A stretch of 64,000 bases of DNA, from positions 62,001 to 126,000 of the forward strand of contig JAIVFH010000006.1 in NCBI GenBank assembly GCA_025765595.1, read 5' to 3'. This stretch comes from Obelidium mucronatum. Its lineage: Eukaryota > Chytridiomycota > Chytridiomycetes > Chytridiales > Chytriomycetaceae. A model generated the notes under the pieces. The model did no database searches, was not told the origin of the DNA, and saw only the letters and a program-made list of their open reading frames with translations. Positions within the stretch are counted from its first letter, which is position 1; each line of letters begins with the position of its first letter. Made by a program: the position numbers and the translations under genes. Positions 12,978-23,095 of the stretch are shown here, piece by piece.

Positions 12978-15250
12978 CTAGTGTCCACAATTGAGGCACA
13001 GAGTTGAAGTAAAAACTGTTGCAGATCCAATACAAGGCTGGAAATTGAAGGTTACACCTGCAAACTAACTGCCAGAAGAAGAACAACAAGATCAAGATCA
13101 AACGCTCGAGGAATACTCAATGCCATTGCTCTAGTCAGTTTCCTTTCATCCAATACTGCTGTTTTAGATGGACCATTGACAAGTGACTTGCGCCTACTAG
13201 GAATTCCTCGTTCATGTCCAAGAATTACAAGGGACAATCCCCAATACGATAAAGTTTAACAAGATTACCCAAACCCTTTACCAAAGTGACTGAATAGAAG
13301 AGAATAAGTCGACATTGGCTCTGCCTCTTTATTTGTGGTTTGAGGCCAACTGGACAATCTTTTGGTGCCAAAGGAGACATGCACGCTCCCAAAAATGCGG
13401 ACATCTAGATGAGGTTACTCCTACCATGCCGCAAGCAAAGAGAGCAAGCCAATCTTTAATCAATGTAATGGAAAGGTACCAAAAGTTGGACAACAATGTC
13501 ACTGACAAAGCTCATGTGGATACTTTGCATGACAAGATGCTGAGCCGTTTGGGAATGAATCAGCTCCAGCAACCCTTGCAAAACCAAATTTCCACGTGCC
13601 TGAAACTGCTGTCGCAAAAGCTGATATTGTAAAGGTTCATTTCACAGCGGACCACAAAGTTGATGTTACAATAACACAAGTCCAATTCTTGGCATTGTTG
13701 GAAACTCTCGCAGAATGGAGAGTCAAATCAAATCGCCAACTCTTGCTGATGTTGTTTGTATTGTCAATGGCTATCCTGCCTTAACTGTGAATGAGGCGAC
13801 ATGACTAAATTTGTCTTAAGTTTTCAATGCACAAGGCCAAACATGTGACAAGAATCTTTCAAAACTCCAAACAATGTACTCAAATCTGGCCTGGCTAAAA
13901 TGACACAGGCGAAATTGACAAAATTGTACGTTCTCTATTCATTAGAACCCTGAGCCCAATTCAGACCCAACTGCACAATGCCCAGATCTTACCAAAAAAG
14001 GTGCAAAGAGAAATGATGCACCAGGCAAATGAAGATTTTCAACAGCTTACAACATCAATTGCTCCTGTGGCCAATCCAACCCATGAACAGAATTTTGATG
14101 GCTGAATGTTGCAGCATCTTGTTCATCTTGAGTCCCTTTCACGCCTCAGCATCAGTTAGGTACAAAACAAAACCCATGATATTTGTTTCAACTGGTTTGA
14201 CCAAGTCTTCAAGTAAGAGCGGAAAGTGTGTGTCAATAAGTCTTTCAGGACCAGGTGCAAACCAGTGAGCCTGTTCCACAGATTGATCCTCAACATTATT
14301 GTCCTCCATTGTTGCACAATTAAAGAAGCAAACCAAACATACATACACAAAAGCAATTTTTTTGCAGAAGTCAAGGCAACGGCGTTCTGTAGCTTGCAAT
14401 TATCAGCGAGACTGAAGAACGCTTCACTTGATTCGGTGATGTTGTCCAGCAATTCAAACTTTGCAACAACAAGAACCGAATACTGCTCACAAAATTTGGT
14501 GAAGCAGTGTGAGGTTTTTCCAACTTGCTTTACCAAGTGGACTTTGTCAATTCTGTACTGTTTGCATGTTTTTGTGTGAACCGTTTGGACAAGCTGTGGC
14601 AGGATGAACAACTTGCTTCAAAACCTGAACCCAAACAAAAAATAAATAAAGGACAAAAAAAATATACAAAAATTAATCAATCAATACTATGAGGCAATAG
14701 TATTTTTACGTTTCACAAATATTTGGAACTGTAAAATCAATACCAACTGGGGCTTCTCTGGTCGGAAGATTGTCAAAGTAAGCCAGTGTGACAGCTGCAA
14801 TTCTTTCTGGACTCATGTGAAGATCTTGGCAAACAGAAGTAACCAACAGGTAAGTCTCAAATTTTGACTGCAGACAAATAATATGAGGAAAGGAACCACC
14901 AATGAGAATTAGGCACTTACCACCAAGGAGGCAAACAACACTTTTTCAGGTGGAAGTGGGAGAGTTTTTTTTGACTTGTTGTAACTTGAACATGACCAAA
15001 GTTTGTTTCAGAAAAGATGCCATAGGCTGTCCATTCACAAATTCAAATTTTCTAATAACAGCTAAATAATTGGCAGGTGTGAGAACAACGTCAGAAGTGC
15101 CAAACAAAAAAATAAAACCTGTTGCCCTAGCTTCAAAGGCATTAATCACAGTAGCTTGATCAGGGTCTCTAGTCATGTCTGCATCTGGAAGATGAGAAAA
15201 AAAAACACATTTATCTATTTATTCGATTTCGTTTGTTTTTAACAAAGAGA
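12978..15250. other. Gene-poor stretch with decayed coding fragments
   Basis: No intact gene could be built here. On the plus strand, short frames at 13315–13790 contain stretches such as DIVKVHFTADHKVDVTITQVQ, followed after a frame change by SPTLADVVCIVNGYPAL. These faintly recall the ATPase domain of Hsp70/Hsp110 chaperones, in broken form. On the minus strand, frames at 14139–14611 and 14946–15176 code natural-looking peptides (for example SVEQAHWFAPGPERL) without recognisable domains; they may belong to the decayed DDE element just downstream in coordinates. Confidence in any of these as a working gene is low. Confidence 0.3.
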
Positions 15251-15760
15251 TTAAAGAGAATAAAGCGGTTTGGTCCGTAATTTAATTTGTGTGAGGTTAG
15301 CAACAACAAAGAACACTTTTGGAAACTCTTCTCGCTGGCCACGGTAAGACTTTAAGATCTGATAATCTTTCATTCTTTTGTTGACTGTTTCGTGCCGGGC
15401 ACCCATCTTTTTAAGGACAATATTGTGGGTATCTATGGCTGGATTGTTGGCTCTGTTTGTCACTGGAGTTACAAAACTCCCATTCCCACCTTGCTCCCGA
15501 TAGCCTTTGTCAGCAGCGACACGCTCCCCTGGAAGTAGTTGTGGCACCAGCATTGAACAGGCCAATTTCAGATCTGGCCAATCCCCGGCAGGAACACCAC
15601 CAGAAACATAAGAGCACATTAGCAGAGCTTGTTCCAATAAGGGAATCAAAACTCAGAATAGCAACGGAACAAACAGAAGTGGTGGGAATAATTATTCCAA
15701 CGCACCCTCCAGTTCAACAGCTGTTTCGAAGAACGCCAGTTTTCTTTTAATCATTTTAAT
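15251..15760 (-). mobile_element. Decayed DDE-superfamily transposase (DDE_Tnp_4-like), C-terminal part
   Basis: A 132-residue minus-strand frame (15649–15251) carries the C-terminal half of a transposase catalytic core: GDWPDLKLA (second acidic region), LLPGERVAADKGYR (the aDkGY motif) and HETVNKRMKDYQIL, where the third acidic residue (Glu) sits. This matches the DDE endonuclease type common in transposons of protists and fungi with nuclease-like transposases. The N-terminal half, with the first catalytic Asp, is absent or frameshifted upstream (15650–15760), so the copy is dead. Terminal inverted repeats were not found by eye. Confidence 0.6.
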
Positions 15761-16085
15761 CCTTATTGTTTTGTGTGTCAAACATTGATTTTGGGAGAAA
15801 GAGCATCGTGTCCAAAGAAAGATTTGTCCAACACCAAATTGATAAAAAAAAAACATAAGTCAGTGCCCAGAGGTGCCTTTAAGAAACAAAAATGCTGCAA
15901 CAAAAAGAAGCAACTCCAGTCAATACGTCGGAAGGGCGCCGATAGGGGCCATAGTTACATTGTTCTTTTGATAATTTTGACAGCAACAATGATCGCCAGG
16001 ATCAACAAAGGATCGCCATCAAAGAACAAGAGAGCTACAGTAGTTGACTACAGTAGTTGTTTTTTATTCTGTAAACTAGTGGCAT
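15761..16085. other. Spacer with Lys-rich decayed frame
   Basis: A plus-strand frame around 15840–16085 is Lys-rich with a CCNKKKQ..GADRGH stretch that could be a decayed zinc knuckle upstream of the copia protease remnant. This is weak; there is no intact gene. Confidence 0.25.
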
Positions 16086-16850
16086 GATCTACAAAGGCAT
16101 CCTTGATCCAGGGACAAACACCTTCATTGGTGATCACTCTTGGTTTGAGAGCTACGAACAAGCCAAAGCAAAGCAAAACAGATTGAAGCTAGTAAAATTC
16201 AAGGTTGTTCATTGTGTTTCTCTTCAAATGCAAACGCGAATACAATAAAGCCTGAAACTATACAGAATCGCTTCGGTCACCCACGCTATTGCACTAAGAA
16301 ATTTAGTCTATTCTGGATCTATTAATTCAGATAAATTTCAAAAGCTAGTTCTTGGTGAAAACCGTCACTGTGAGTCGTGTGTAGCCAGAAAAAAAGTCGG
16401 ATCAGAAGCCATATGGGTTGCGATCAAAACCAATGGCCCTGGAGAAATGCTGCATGCTTATGTTGCAGGAAAATACAAACCAGGATGCAACAGAAAGGTC
16501 ACGCATTAGTGGAGATGATAATGGTGATGGTGTTAATTGAAGCGACGACTCAGCGCCAATGTAGAGTTATTCAATTGGACAATGGAGAAATAGCGACAAG
16601 CAAAATATTCTAAGAGATGTGTGAATCCCGCAGAATTACATCAGAAACTATTGTGGTGGATTATCCACACATGGATGGTGATGCTGAGTGGACAAGTGGT
16701 ATTGTCAAATCAACAGAACGGACACTGCATATCCACGCAAAATTCCTAGCAAATCTTTGGGGACATTCATTGATTGTGGCAAACAATTTACGGAATTTGT
16801 GGCCTTCAGCTTGCAACGACCTGGATTCTTCATTTATTCCATACAATGTG
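16086..16850 (+). pseudogene. Decayed Ty1/copia pol: protease and integrase remnant, plus strand
   Basis: Translated segments with stops and frame changes run in copia pol order. Near 16100, LDPGTNTFIGDHSWFESYEQ resembles the protease flap region (xDSGA..hmt...F). Near 16365, NRHCESCVARKK resembles the Cys pair of the GAG-pre-integrase/HHCC zinc-binding region. At 16556–16850, VIQLDNG is the integrase core's conserved Asp-Asn-Gly, followed by a changed frame with CESRRITSE, the STERTLHIHAKFL helix (Glu of the DDE triad) and NLWGHSLIVANNLRNLWPS. At least one stop interrupts the core, so it is inactive. The matching reverse transcriptase start is found only at 18920, after an unrelated 2-kb segment. 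Confidence 0.6.
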
Positions 16851-17270
16851 TGAAAGCCTGAAATCCAACAATTCCGGATTTTATATTCAGCTTGAACATT
16901 TGGTACTAAAATTGTTTCTTCGTTGGTAAGCTATTCAAGTTGAATTAGCCTCCTGAAACAGGTAATCTAATTGATTCATTCAGAGTGATTTATTTTAAGT
17001 AAGTCATTTTCTTGTTTCCTTGTCTTTGTGTGTATTCTGTGAATTACTTTTTTCTGAGTTGCCAACAAATAAAATTGATCTCCCACAACTACAACCAATT
17101 ATATTCACAATAAGAAGTAAAATTGTATCAATATTCAACATTATCTTTTCTCCATGCGTTCATGTTGAATAATTTGTCTTGAATCTTCATGTTGAAGATT
17201 CAGCAGTGTTACAAGGCACGTGACGCTCTGCATGCGCACCAAGCCTGAACAAATTAGGGTTAGTGCTAGA
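16851..17270. other. AT-rich spacer
   Basis: No coding potential seen. It contains local repeats of a TGTTGAATA/CTTCATGTTGAAGATTCA type (17153–17205), including a small inverted repeat. Confidence 0.4.
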
Positions 17271-17330
17271 AGTATAAATACGGGTCTTCTTTTTACTTTC
17301 CCTTCATTCAAAAGCTATCTCAAAGACATT
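17271..17330 (+). promoter_or_regulatory. TATA-box-like promoter of the unknown unit
   Basis: The sequence GAAGTATAAATACGGG at about 17267–17283 is an excellent TATA box match, rare in this window. It is followed within 60 bases by a C/T-rich initiator-like stretch and an ATG at 17337. It suggests a transcription unit reading right, with an AATAAA poly(A) signal at 18835. Confidence 0.4.
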
Positions 17331-17336
17331 GCAAGT

Positions 17337-18690
17337 ATGGGAGCCCAACCCAAGCTTGCTGCAGATGGTGTTACTGTGCTACCGCCTGCCAAGTTGAGCA
17401 ACTCAGACTGGGAGCTTTTGGACGCTGTCTGTCTGTTAGCACTGGTAAAATAAACCTGTAGGGGTCTTGATCCTGAGCGGCTTGCTAAGTTTCCTGCCGG
17501 AATCTTGAAGTCCAAGATTGGCATGTGTCTCAAAAGACTTTAAGTCAAGCCGAGTAAGTATATTGCACTTTATTTTTTCTTCTAATATATTTGTCTAAAT
17601 TAGCATTCTAGTCACTCAAAACTTACTTTAGATTGGGATCCCATGGTTGACAATGCTCCCGTGAACTTATCCTCTGCCAAATGCCGCAAGGTTGTTACCA
17701 ATGACAATCTAGATGACGACAACAAAGACAGTCCCGAAGCAGTGGTTGCCCGTAATCATTGGAGACCACCTGGCTACAAATTCACACCGACTGAGTTGAA
17801 AGAAGATGCTGCCGCTTTTCAGGCTGCTTTCTACAATTAGTTGGCCAAGAAAAACGCTGAGAAATCTGCCAGGCCTGCTAGGGACAGTCAAGCTTTTCCA
17901 GTCTCAAAAGCCCCAACCCCCCTCGGTGCCCCCTGCTTACACTCCAAAGAAACTGGACTCTGTGCCATCCAAGAGCCATGATGACCTGGAGCTGGAGATG
18001 GGTGACAACCTTTGGCCTCACGTCCGCCAGGTGGGACCTGGCATTCCGCTCCATGATTTGGCGTTTTTCAAGGAAGAAGGTAAGTTCTACTACTTGGTTT
18101 TCATTTACAACGTTGACGGTATCACAGTCACATTCAACAATTGTCCTGATGTGAAAACCCTTGAATGTGTCTACACACCCACTACCAAGCCAACAACTTT
18201 TTATTGCAACAAAAATTTTCCAGTTCAATCTATGCGGAATCAGGCGGTCTATCAGTATTTTGCTAATCCCCAACAAGAGCAGTTCAAGTACTACAGACAG
18301 TTTCCCAACGCTGTGGAGTCAAGCTCAATTGGAGATCCAAGCATCTTGACAGAAAAAGTGGCATTATCAGGTGTTCCCTTTCATTGTCAAACTGGTGACC
18401 CTGTTACTATAGTCACTGACCGACCTGGTGGCAAGGTGCTCACCTATTGTGTCGCTGGTCAGAAGAGCGAGATTGTATTTGGCGACTTTGTGAGAGCATT
18501 GTTGGTGTGCAAGTGCAGGCAGGACAACGTGGACCAATTTGTAGATGAATCACCATTTAGTTTATTGAATCTACATATGCTAAAATGCTACGGACCTGTG
18601 AGAGCGTTGTCGGTGTGCAAGTGCAGGCAGGACAACGTGGACCAATTTGTAGATGAATCACAAATGGTCCCTCTCACAGTTCTCACGTGA
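17337..18690 (+). pseudogene. Unknown transposon-associated gene, frameshifted
   Basis: Natural-looking coding segments run in order: MGAQPKLAADGVTVLPPAKL (17337), then a stop near 17450; GLDPERLAKFPAGILKSKIG (17463); MVDNAPVNLSSAKC to AAFYN (17643–17840), where a stop is followed in the same frame by LAKKNAEKSARPARDS. After a frame change around a C-rich run near 17915, a 250-residue frame follows (PPAYTPKKLDSV to the end). Introns might join 17450 to 17640, but the stop at 17838 and the later frame change point to decay, or to programmed frameshifting. Near the end, a 63-base segment coding VCKCRQDNVDQFVDES is duplicated. No family recognised. It sits between the integrase and reverse transcriptase halves of a decayed copia element, so it may be an inserted second element. 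Confidence 0.4.
18491..18661 (+). repeat. Direct repeat, 63 bases, period 108
   Basis: Two copies of GTGAGAGCATTGTTGGTGTG.. and GTGAGAGCGTTGTCGGTGTG.. start at about 18490 and 18598 and stay near-identical through GTAGATGAATCA. Only transitions separate them. Both begin with TGTGAGAGC when the preceding T is counted, so they might be fragments of a terminal repeat. Confidence 0.8.
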
Positions 18691-18919
18691 TCTCGTCGAG
18701 AACTCTTAAATACGTCTCAGACACATCGACGCGTATCGTACGTGTTCCTTGAAGTGTTGCTTGATTACTTCAGGATCCATATCCTTCGCAGACTTTGGCA
18801 CTGTAATTCTGGACGACGACTGATTTTTTATTCAATAAAGACTGTTTGCAAAATAAATATCTTTATTATTATTATTGTCATTAAAATATTTATTTGAATA
18901 GTGCATCTTCCTGGAACCA
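18691..18919. other. 3' flank of the unknown unit
   Basis: Non-coding stretch with AATAAA signals at about 18834 and 18853 and an AT-rich ATTATTATTATTG run. It is consistent with the 3' end of a transcript. Confidence 0.4.
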
Positions 18920-19198
18920 TTGTTAATAGTCTACACAATGCACGCAACAACTGCCAGTACCGCAAATGAGAAAATAGTTGGTCTGGTTTGGGACAAAAAT
19001 GTACCAATAAGACATGCAGACATATTCAAGAAAGCAAACCGACATGAATGGTTGAATGCTGAAGAAGCAGAGTTGAAGAATTTGGAGAATCAAGACTTAC
19101 AAGGAAATTCTAGCTTCTGATGTTCCAGAGGGTACAGAAATTATCCCTACTATGGAAGTCTATACTGTGAAAAACCGCAAAACTCCCTACTTAATTAA
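18920..19198 (+). pseudogene. Start of a Ty1/copia reverse transcriptase, plus strand, interrupted
   Basis: The segments IFKKANRHEWLNAEEAELKN, then (after a frame change) EILASDVPEGTEIIPTMEVY and TVKNRKTPY follow the classic copia RT entry: xxPeW..A...El..L..N.tw......P.g...i...wv..vK. The sequence stops being RT-like exactly where the LTR of the minus-strand element begins (19199). No continuation was recognised after the other LTR at 22282. It is probably part of the same old element as 16086–16850. Confidence 0.6.
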
Positions 19199-19320
19199 TG
19201 TGATTTATTGATTTTTCTCTCTACATATCTTTATTCACATTGCAAGCGAGAAATAATAGAGTGGTCAAGCTAAACAACTAAAACATCCACTCTTGCTTAT
19301 ACAGATTGCACTATTTAACA
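19199..19320 (-). repeat. 3' LTR of the minus-strand copia element
   Basis: 122 bases, TGTTAAATAG at its 5' end on the minus strand, aligned without gaps with 22160–22281 at 114 of 122 positions (my count). It contains AATAAAG, a likely poly(A) signal. Confidence 0.85.
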
Positions 19321-19797
19321 CACCCTCACCCCCAATCCACCACGGTGCTTTGAAAACAAGGTACGTGCCAATGCTTTGGTCATTATGTCTGAAGTGTTAT
19401 CCGCTGAATCCACTTTCACAGCCTTCAACAATCCCTCCTTGATTAAACCGCAGATGTACTCAATCTTGACAACTTCATTTTTTGAACGCTCAAGATACTT
19501 GTCACCATTCAAGATGTCCAGCAGCGGTTGATTGTCACAATATAAGGTAAACTCCATCTTTTCGATGAACCCGATATCATGAAGGATCTCTACTAACCAC
19601 TTTCCTTCTAATGCCGCCAAATAGAATCCGTATAACTCAGCAATGGTACTTGATGTGGCTACAGTCTTGGCTTTTGATGCTTTCCAAGACACCAGATTCG
19701 AACCCACACAAACGCAAAACCAACAAACGGCTTTCTGGTTACCACGTCTCCCAAATATTCGGCGTCGACGTATGCGTACACTGTATGTTCTTTGCAA
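19315..19797 (-). pseudogene. RNase H domain of copia pol
   Basis: The minus-strand frame holds KTVATSSTIAELYGFYLAAL, the second catalytic acid in YCDNQPLLDILNG, and a C-terminal VDSADNTSDIMTKALAR. These are the standard end motifs of copia polyproteins (S.tEaEY, D.. and ADilTK..). It stops inside the 3' LTR edge. Confidence 0.8.
19321..19338 (-). other. Polypurine tract
   Basis: On the minus strand GGATTGGGGGTGAGGGTG directly abuts the 3' LTR. It is the expected primer site for plus-strand DNA synthesis of an LTR retrotransposon and supports the LTR boundary at 19320. Confidence 0.75.
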
Positions 19798-19885
19798 TTC
19801 TTGAACTGTAGTCCCAAGTCTGTTGTTCCCTTAAGTTACTTGAACATGTTCATCACTGTGTTCCAATGACTCAGATTGGGTTTAC

Positions 19886-20886
19886 TTAGGAACTGTCCCA
19901 GCGTTGTACTGAAAAAGCTAAATCCGGGCGTGTCCATTGGATCGGGTGCATCAAACAACCAACTGCACTCAGGTATTCATATTCCACTGCTTCCTCATCT
20001 TCTGTCGTCGGTACTAGGTGAGTCCCTGCAACCATGGGAGTTGGCTTGGTGTGCGCGTCTGTCATCTTGAAGTTAACCAACATTTCTTTGATAGTGTCCT
20101 CGTGGTGGATGGTTATTGTTCCTTTCCTCCAGTCGTGTACAATGTTGAATCCGATGTGCCTCTTTGGTTTACCAAGCTCCTTCATTTCAAAACGGCTCTT
20201 CAGTTCACCCATGAAATTCTTGTATCGCTCCTCTCCAAACAACTTCTTTAACAATGAAAACAAGTCATCAACCCAGGACGCCACCATTAACCAATCTTTC
20301 TTTGTGATTGTGCTGTATTGAAATAAACACGGGTCCCATGCTGATTGTTTGCATTTCATTTCTTTGACTAAAATGGCAGCTAATCTCTCCCGCCAGCATC
20401 TTCCGGCTTGAGGTGCCTGTAGACTGCCTTCTGAGCCAGTCTCACCCATGGCTGTTCACCTTTAGCTGCTACCTTGACTTTCCGGCCAGGAAACTGAAGA
20501 ACGTATACTTTGTCTACCATGTCTGCGTTCAGGTAAGCCAATCGCACATCTGAGACCATTGCCACTAAATCCATGCAAACGGCAATTGCCAGCAGGATTC
20601 GGAACGTCTGAGGTTTCACTACCGGTGAGTAAGTGTCGTCATAGTCAATGCTGTGTGTCATTCTGTGTCCACCAATAACCCCTCTTGCTTTCTTTTCACC
20701 ATCATGTTTTTCGGCTAGGATTATCTTTGCCAGGATAGCTTTTTCGCTTTTTGGTAAGCGCATTAGCGGTCCAAAGGATTCATACTTTTCTAAGTTGCCT
20801 TCCTCCTTTCTAATAGCTGCTTCCCATTCTGCTGCGTCGGGTCCGCTCAATGCCTCTCTGACTGACATGAAAGCAAAATGTACCAC
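19886..20886 (-). pseudogene. Copia reverse transcriptase
   Basis: Two overlapping minus-strand frames (20886–20380 and 20449–19886) together hold the RVT_2 domain. Motifs are the entry AAEWEAAIRKEEGNL, IDYDDTYSPVVKPQTFRILL, KQSAWDPCLFQY and the catalytic ASWVDDLFSLL (YVDD-type box with Trp in place of Tyr). The frame break near 20400–20450 makes this copy defective. Confidence 0.8.
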
Positions 20887-21055
20887 ACCACCCTCACGAT
20901 TGACAAACCTGTACAGGCCCCTTGCCAGTGTTCAATTTCCCCCAACCCTAACAGTTTCCTCAATCGGCGTTAGCGTCTTGAACACTGTCAAATCTGATGT
21001 GTACGCCAAACTTGCTGCCAGGTCTTTGTGCCAGACCTTGTTCTCCTTGTTCTTT

Positions 21056-22124
21056 TCATTTGCCATGAAGGCACAATTGGTAAGTGGTAACTGCATGATT
21101 TTTGTGAGAGTATGCTGATACTAACAAGCACAAGGATTTTTCTACACTCGCATATAGTGAGTTGTTGGGATCTAACGGGCTGGTTTGTGGTTCCAAGCAC
21201 GTCTCTAAGACACACTTGGCATGTTCCACCCCGTTTTCACCCATACAACTCGGCCGGGTACCACAATCCCCAGCGCAATATGCTGCAAACGCAAAGTGAG
21301 CAGCAGCTTTCTTCTTCGGACTCTCCGACTTTGACTCAGGTTTGCCTTGTGACTTCTCTTTTTGCTGGCACTTCCAAACTTGACAGTCTTTCTTGATATG
21401 TCCAAGTTTTCCGCAGCAAAAACACTTCGGCCCTTTACCTTCCGATTCGTTTTCCGCGTAGAAAGAGTGATCTTTCTTCCCTTTTCTTTCGAACGAAACC
21501 GTTCTGCTGCTATTCAGGTGGTCCATGACAGCACGATGCACTTTGTCCTTGGTAAGTGCCTTCTTGTTCAACGTTTTAATGAGCTGACGAGGCTACTCCA
21601 ATCTTGCGAGTCAGGCAGGGAGTTCAACAAACATACGACATATAATTTGTCTATGTCCAGACCACCTGCGTCTTTGATCAACTGAATTATTTTGTTGACG
21701 CGCGCGAGGTGTTTCGCCATGTCTTCACCCGCCTTATACTTCATTGCTACTAGTGTATCTAATAAAGTGACCATTGATCCTGCCGAGTTCGACTTGAACT
21801 GTTCTCTGAGGGTCTTGACAATTCTGTAAACTGACAATTCTGATCCCATTAGGTCCAATGCCGTGTCACTCAACTTCTGCACCAAGTAGGCTCGCGCCGT
21901 CTTGTTGTTCTTCTTGCAATCTTGCTTCTGCTTCTCGCGTGTTGCCTTCTGGTCAGCGTATTTTGTGACTCCTGGCGGTGATTCGTCTGACTCCCGCTCT
22001 GTCACATACAACAATCCCTTCGCATCCAGCACTGCAGACATTCTAGTCCAGAATGTCGTCCAGCTCTTTGACGTAGCGTCAAAAGCTGCTACTCCTTTCA
22101 ATAAGTTGTCGGTGTCCATGGTGC
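21056..22124 (-). pseudogene. Copia Gag with CCHC zinc knuckle
   Basis: The N-terminal frame (22124 to 21568) begins MDTDNLLKGVAAFDATSKSW and holds copia Gag features: LYVTERE, VQKLSDTALDLM and MVTLLDTLVAMKYKAGEDMA. The second frame (21571–21056) adds CFCCGKLGHIKKDC (CX2CX4HX4C) for RNA binding. The two overlap with a frame change near 21570. The long tail after 21300 has no protease motif that I can see. Confidence 0.75.
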
Positions 22125-22159
22125 TGATAACGTAGTTGTCCACTAGTTATTTTACTTAA

Positions 22160-22281
22160 CGCGATTTATCGATTTTTCTCTCTATATATCTTTATTCACA
22201 TTGCGAGTGAGAAATAATAAAGTGGTCAAGCTAAACAACTAAAACATCCACTCTTACTTATACAGATTGCACTATTTAACA
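22160..22281 (-). repeat. 5' LTR of the minus-strand copia element
   Basis: Partner of 19199–19320. The eight mismatches are all transitions. On the minus strand it contains a TATATAGAGAG stretch downstream of AATAAAG. Confidence 0.85.
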
Positions 22282-23095
22282 ATTGTTTATGAAACACAGG
22301 GTCAAAAGTTTCTCTGAAAGATTGCAAGTAGACTGACAAACCCCTCCCTTCCCCAGACATTCAAAGTCATTGTCTGGTCTTATCGCCAAAAGTTGATAAA
22401 CAAATGCCGCGAGCAAATTCAAACATCATTCTTGATTTCACATATTATTGTGCCTATCACATTTTCAGTTTGATATCTGTTTTGAACTTTTATTATTTGT
22501 AATTCCAGAACTTGCATAAATAGCAAGGTTTCTGCCCTGAGTTGTAGTTCAGTTTCAATACATTCTGTGTTAGTTTTAAGCTTTGTAACTCTTTGTTCCG
22601 TCTCTCGTGACCTCAAGCCTTTCTTGGTCAAGCCCTCGTGCCCCCTAAGCCCTCCTGCCTTCAAGAACCCTTAAGTCTTTTATTGACTACCTGGCTCTAA
22701 CACATCCAGGCAAACTCAGATAAGCCTGTGTTTTTTCAACAATTAACACTCTCTTTTACTTTTTTTAAGAACAGAATGTTGGATTAGTGCAGGCTTCTCC
22801 TAACTCTGGGTGAAGTGGTAGTTCTTATTCTGGTGTTTAAGTCTTGGCAATTCTTTTTCCTTGTGTGAATATGTTGCGGCATCAAATTTTCAAATTTTTA
22901 ATGTTTTGGTTTGGTCGAATGGGTTTTGTTTGTGAACTGAGAAAAAACATTTTATCAAAAAAGGGGACTTAACTCTTCATTGCCATACAGATCCAGTTTC
23001 AACATTAAAAGATCATCTTGTGTCATCTACCTGTCAATTCATCAGCAAAAGACACACAGTTTTCAGAAACAATTCAATTTTTTTTATTGTCGAAA
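22282..23095. other. Intergenic, transposon margin
   Basis: No intact gene. The stretch around 22505–22720 has a CATAAATAGC TATA-like box followed by a C/T-rich region and CTAACACATCC, reminiscent of an LTR promoter/R-U5 region of another element, but no second copy was found in the window. The remaining sequence is AT-rich. Confidence 0.35.

Larger units (their letters stand above)
19199..22281 (-). mobile_element. Ty1/copia LTR retrotransposon, minus strand, lacking integrase
   Basis: Two 122-bp direct repeats bound the element. Reading on the minus strand: 5' LTR (22281–22160); Gag (22124–21056 in two frames) with a central domain and a zinc knuckle CFCCGKLGHIKKDC; a short spacer; reverse transcriptase (20886–19886) with YSPVVKPQTFRILLAIAV, ADMVDKVYVLQFPG and a VASWVDDLF catalytic box; RNase H (19797–19315) with TVATSSTIAELYG and YCDNQPLLDI; and a polypurine tract against the 3' LTR. 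Protease and integrase are missing or reduced between 21056 and 20886, leaving about 3.1 kb against roughly 5 kb for complete copia elements. Several frame breaks show that it is not functional by itself. Flanking 5-mers (ATTAA and ATTGT) are not identical, so the target duplication is eroded or not in these positions. Confidence 0.85.

Noticed and set aside
22419..22664. Minus-strand 81-residue frame as a gene
   Set aside because: No conserved motif; lies in a likely LTR-margin region with a TATA-like box on the other strand.
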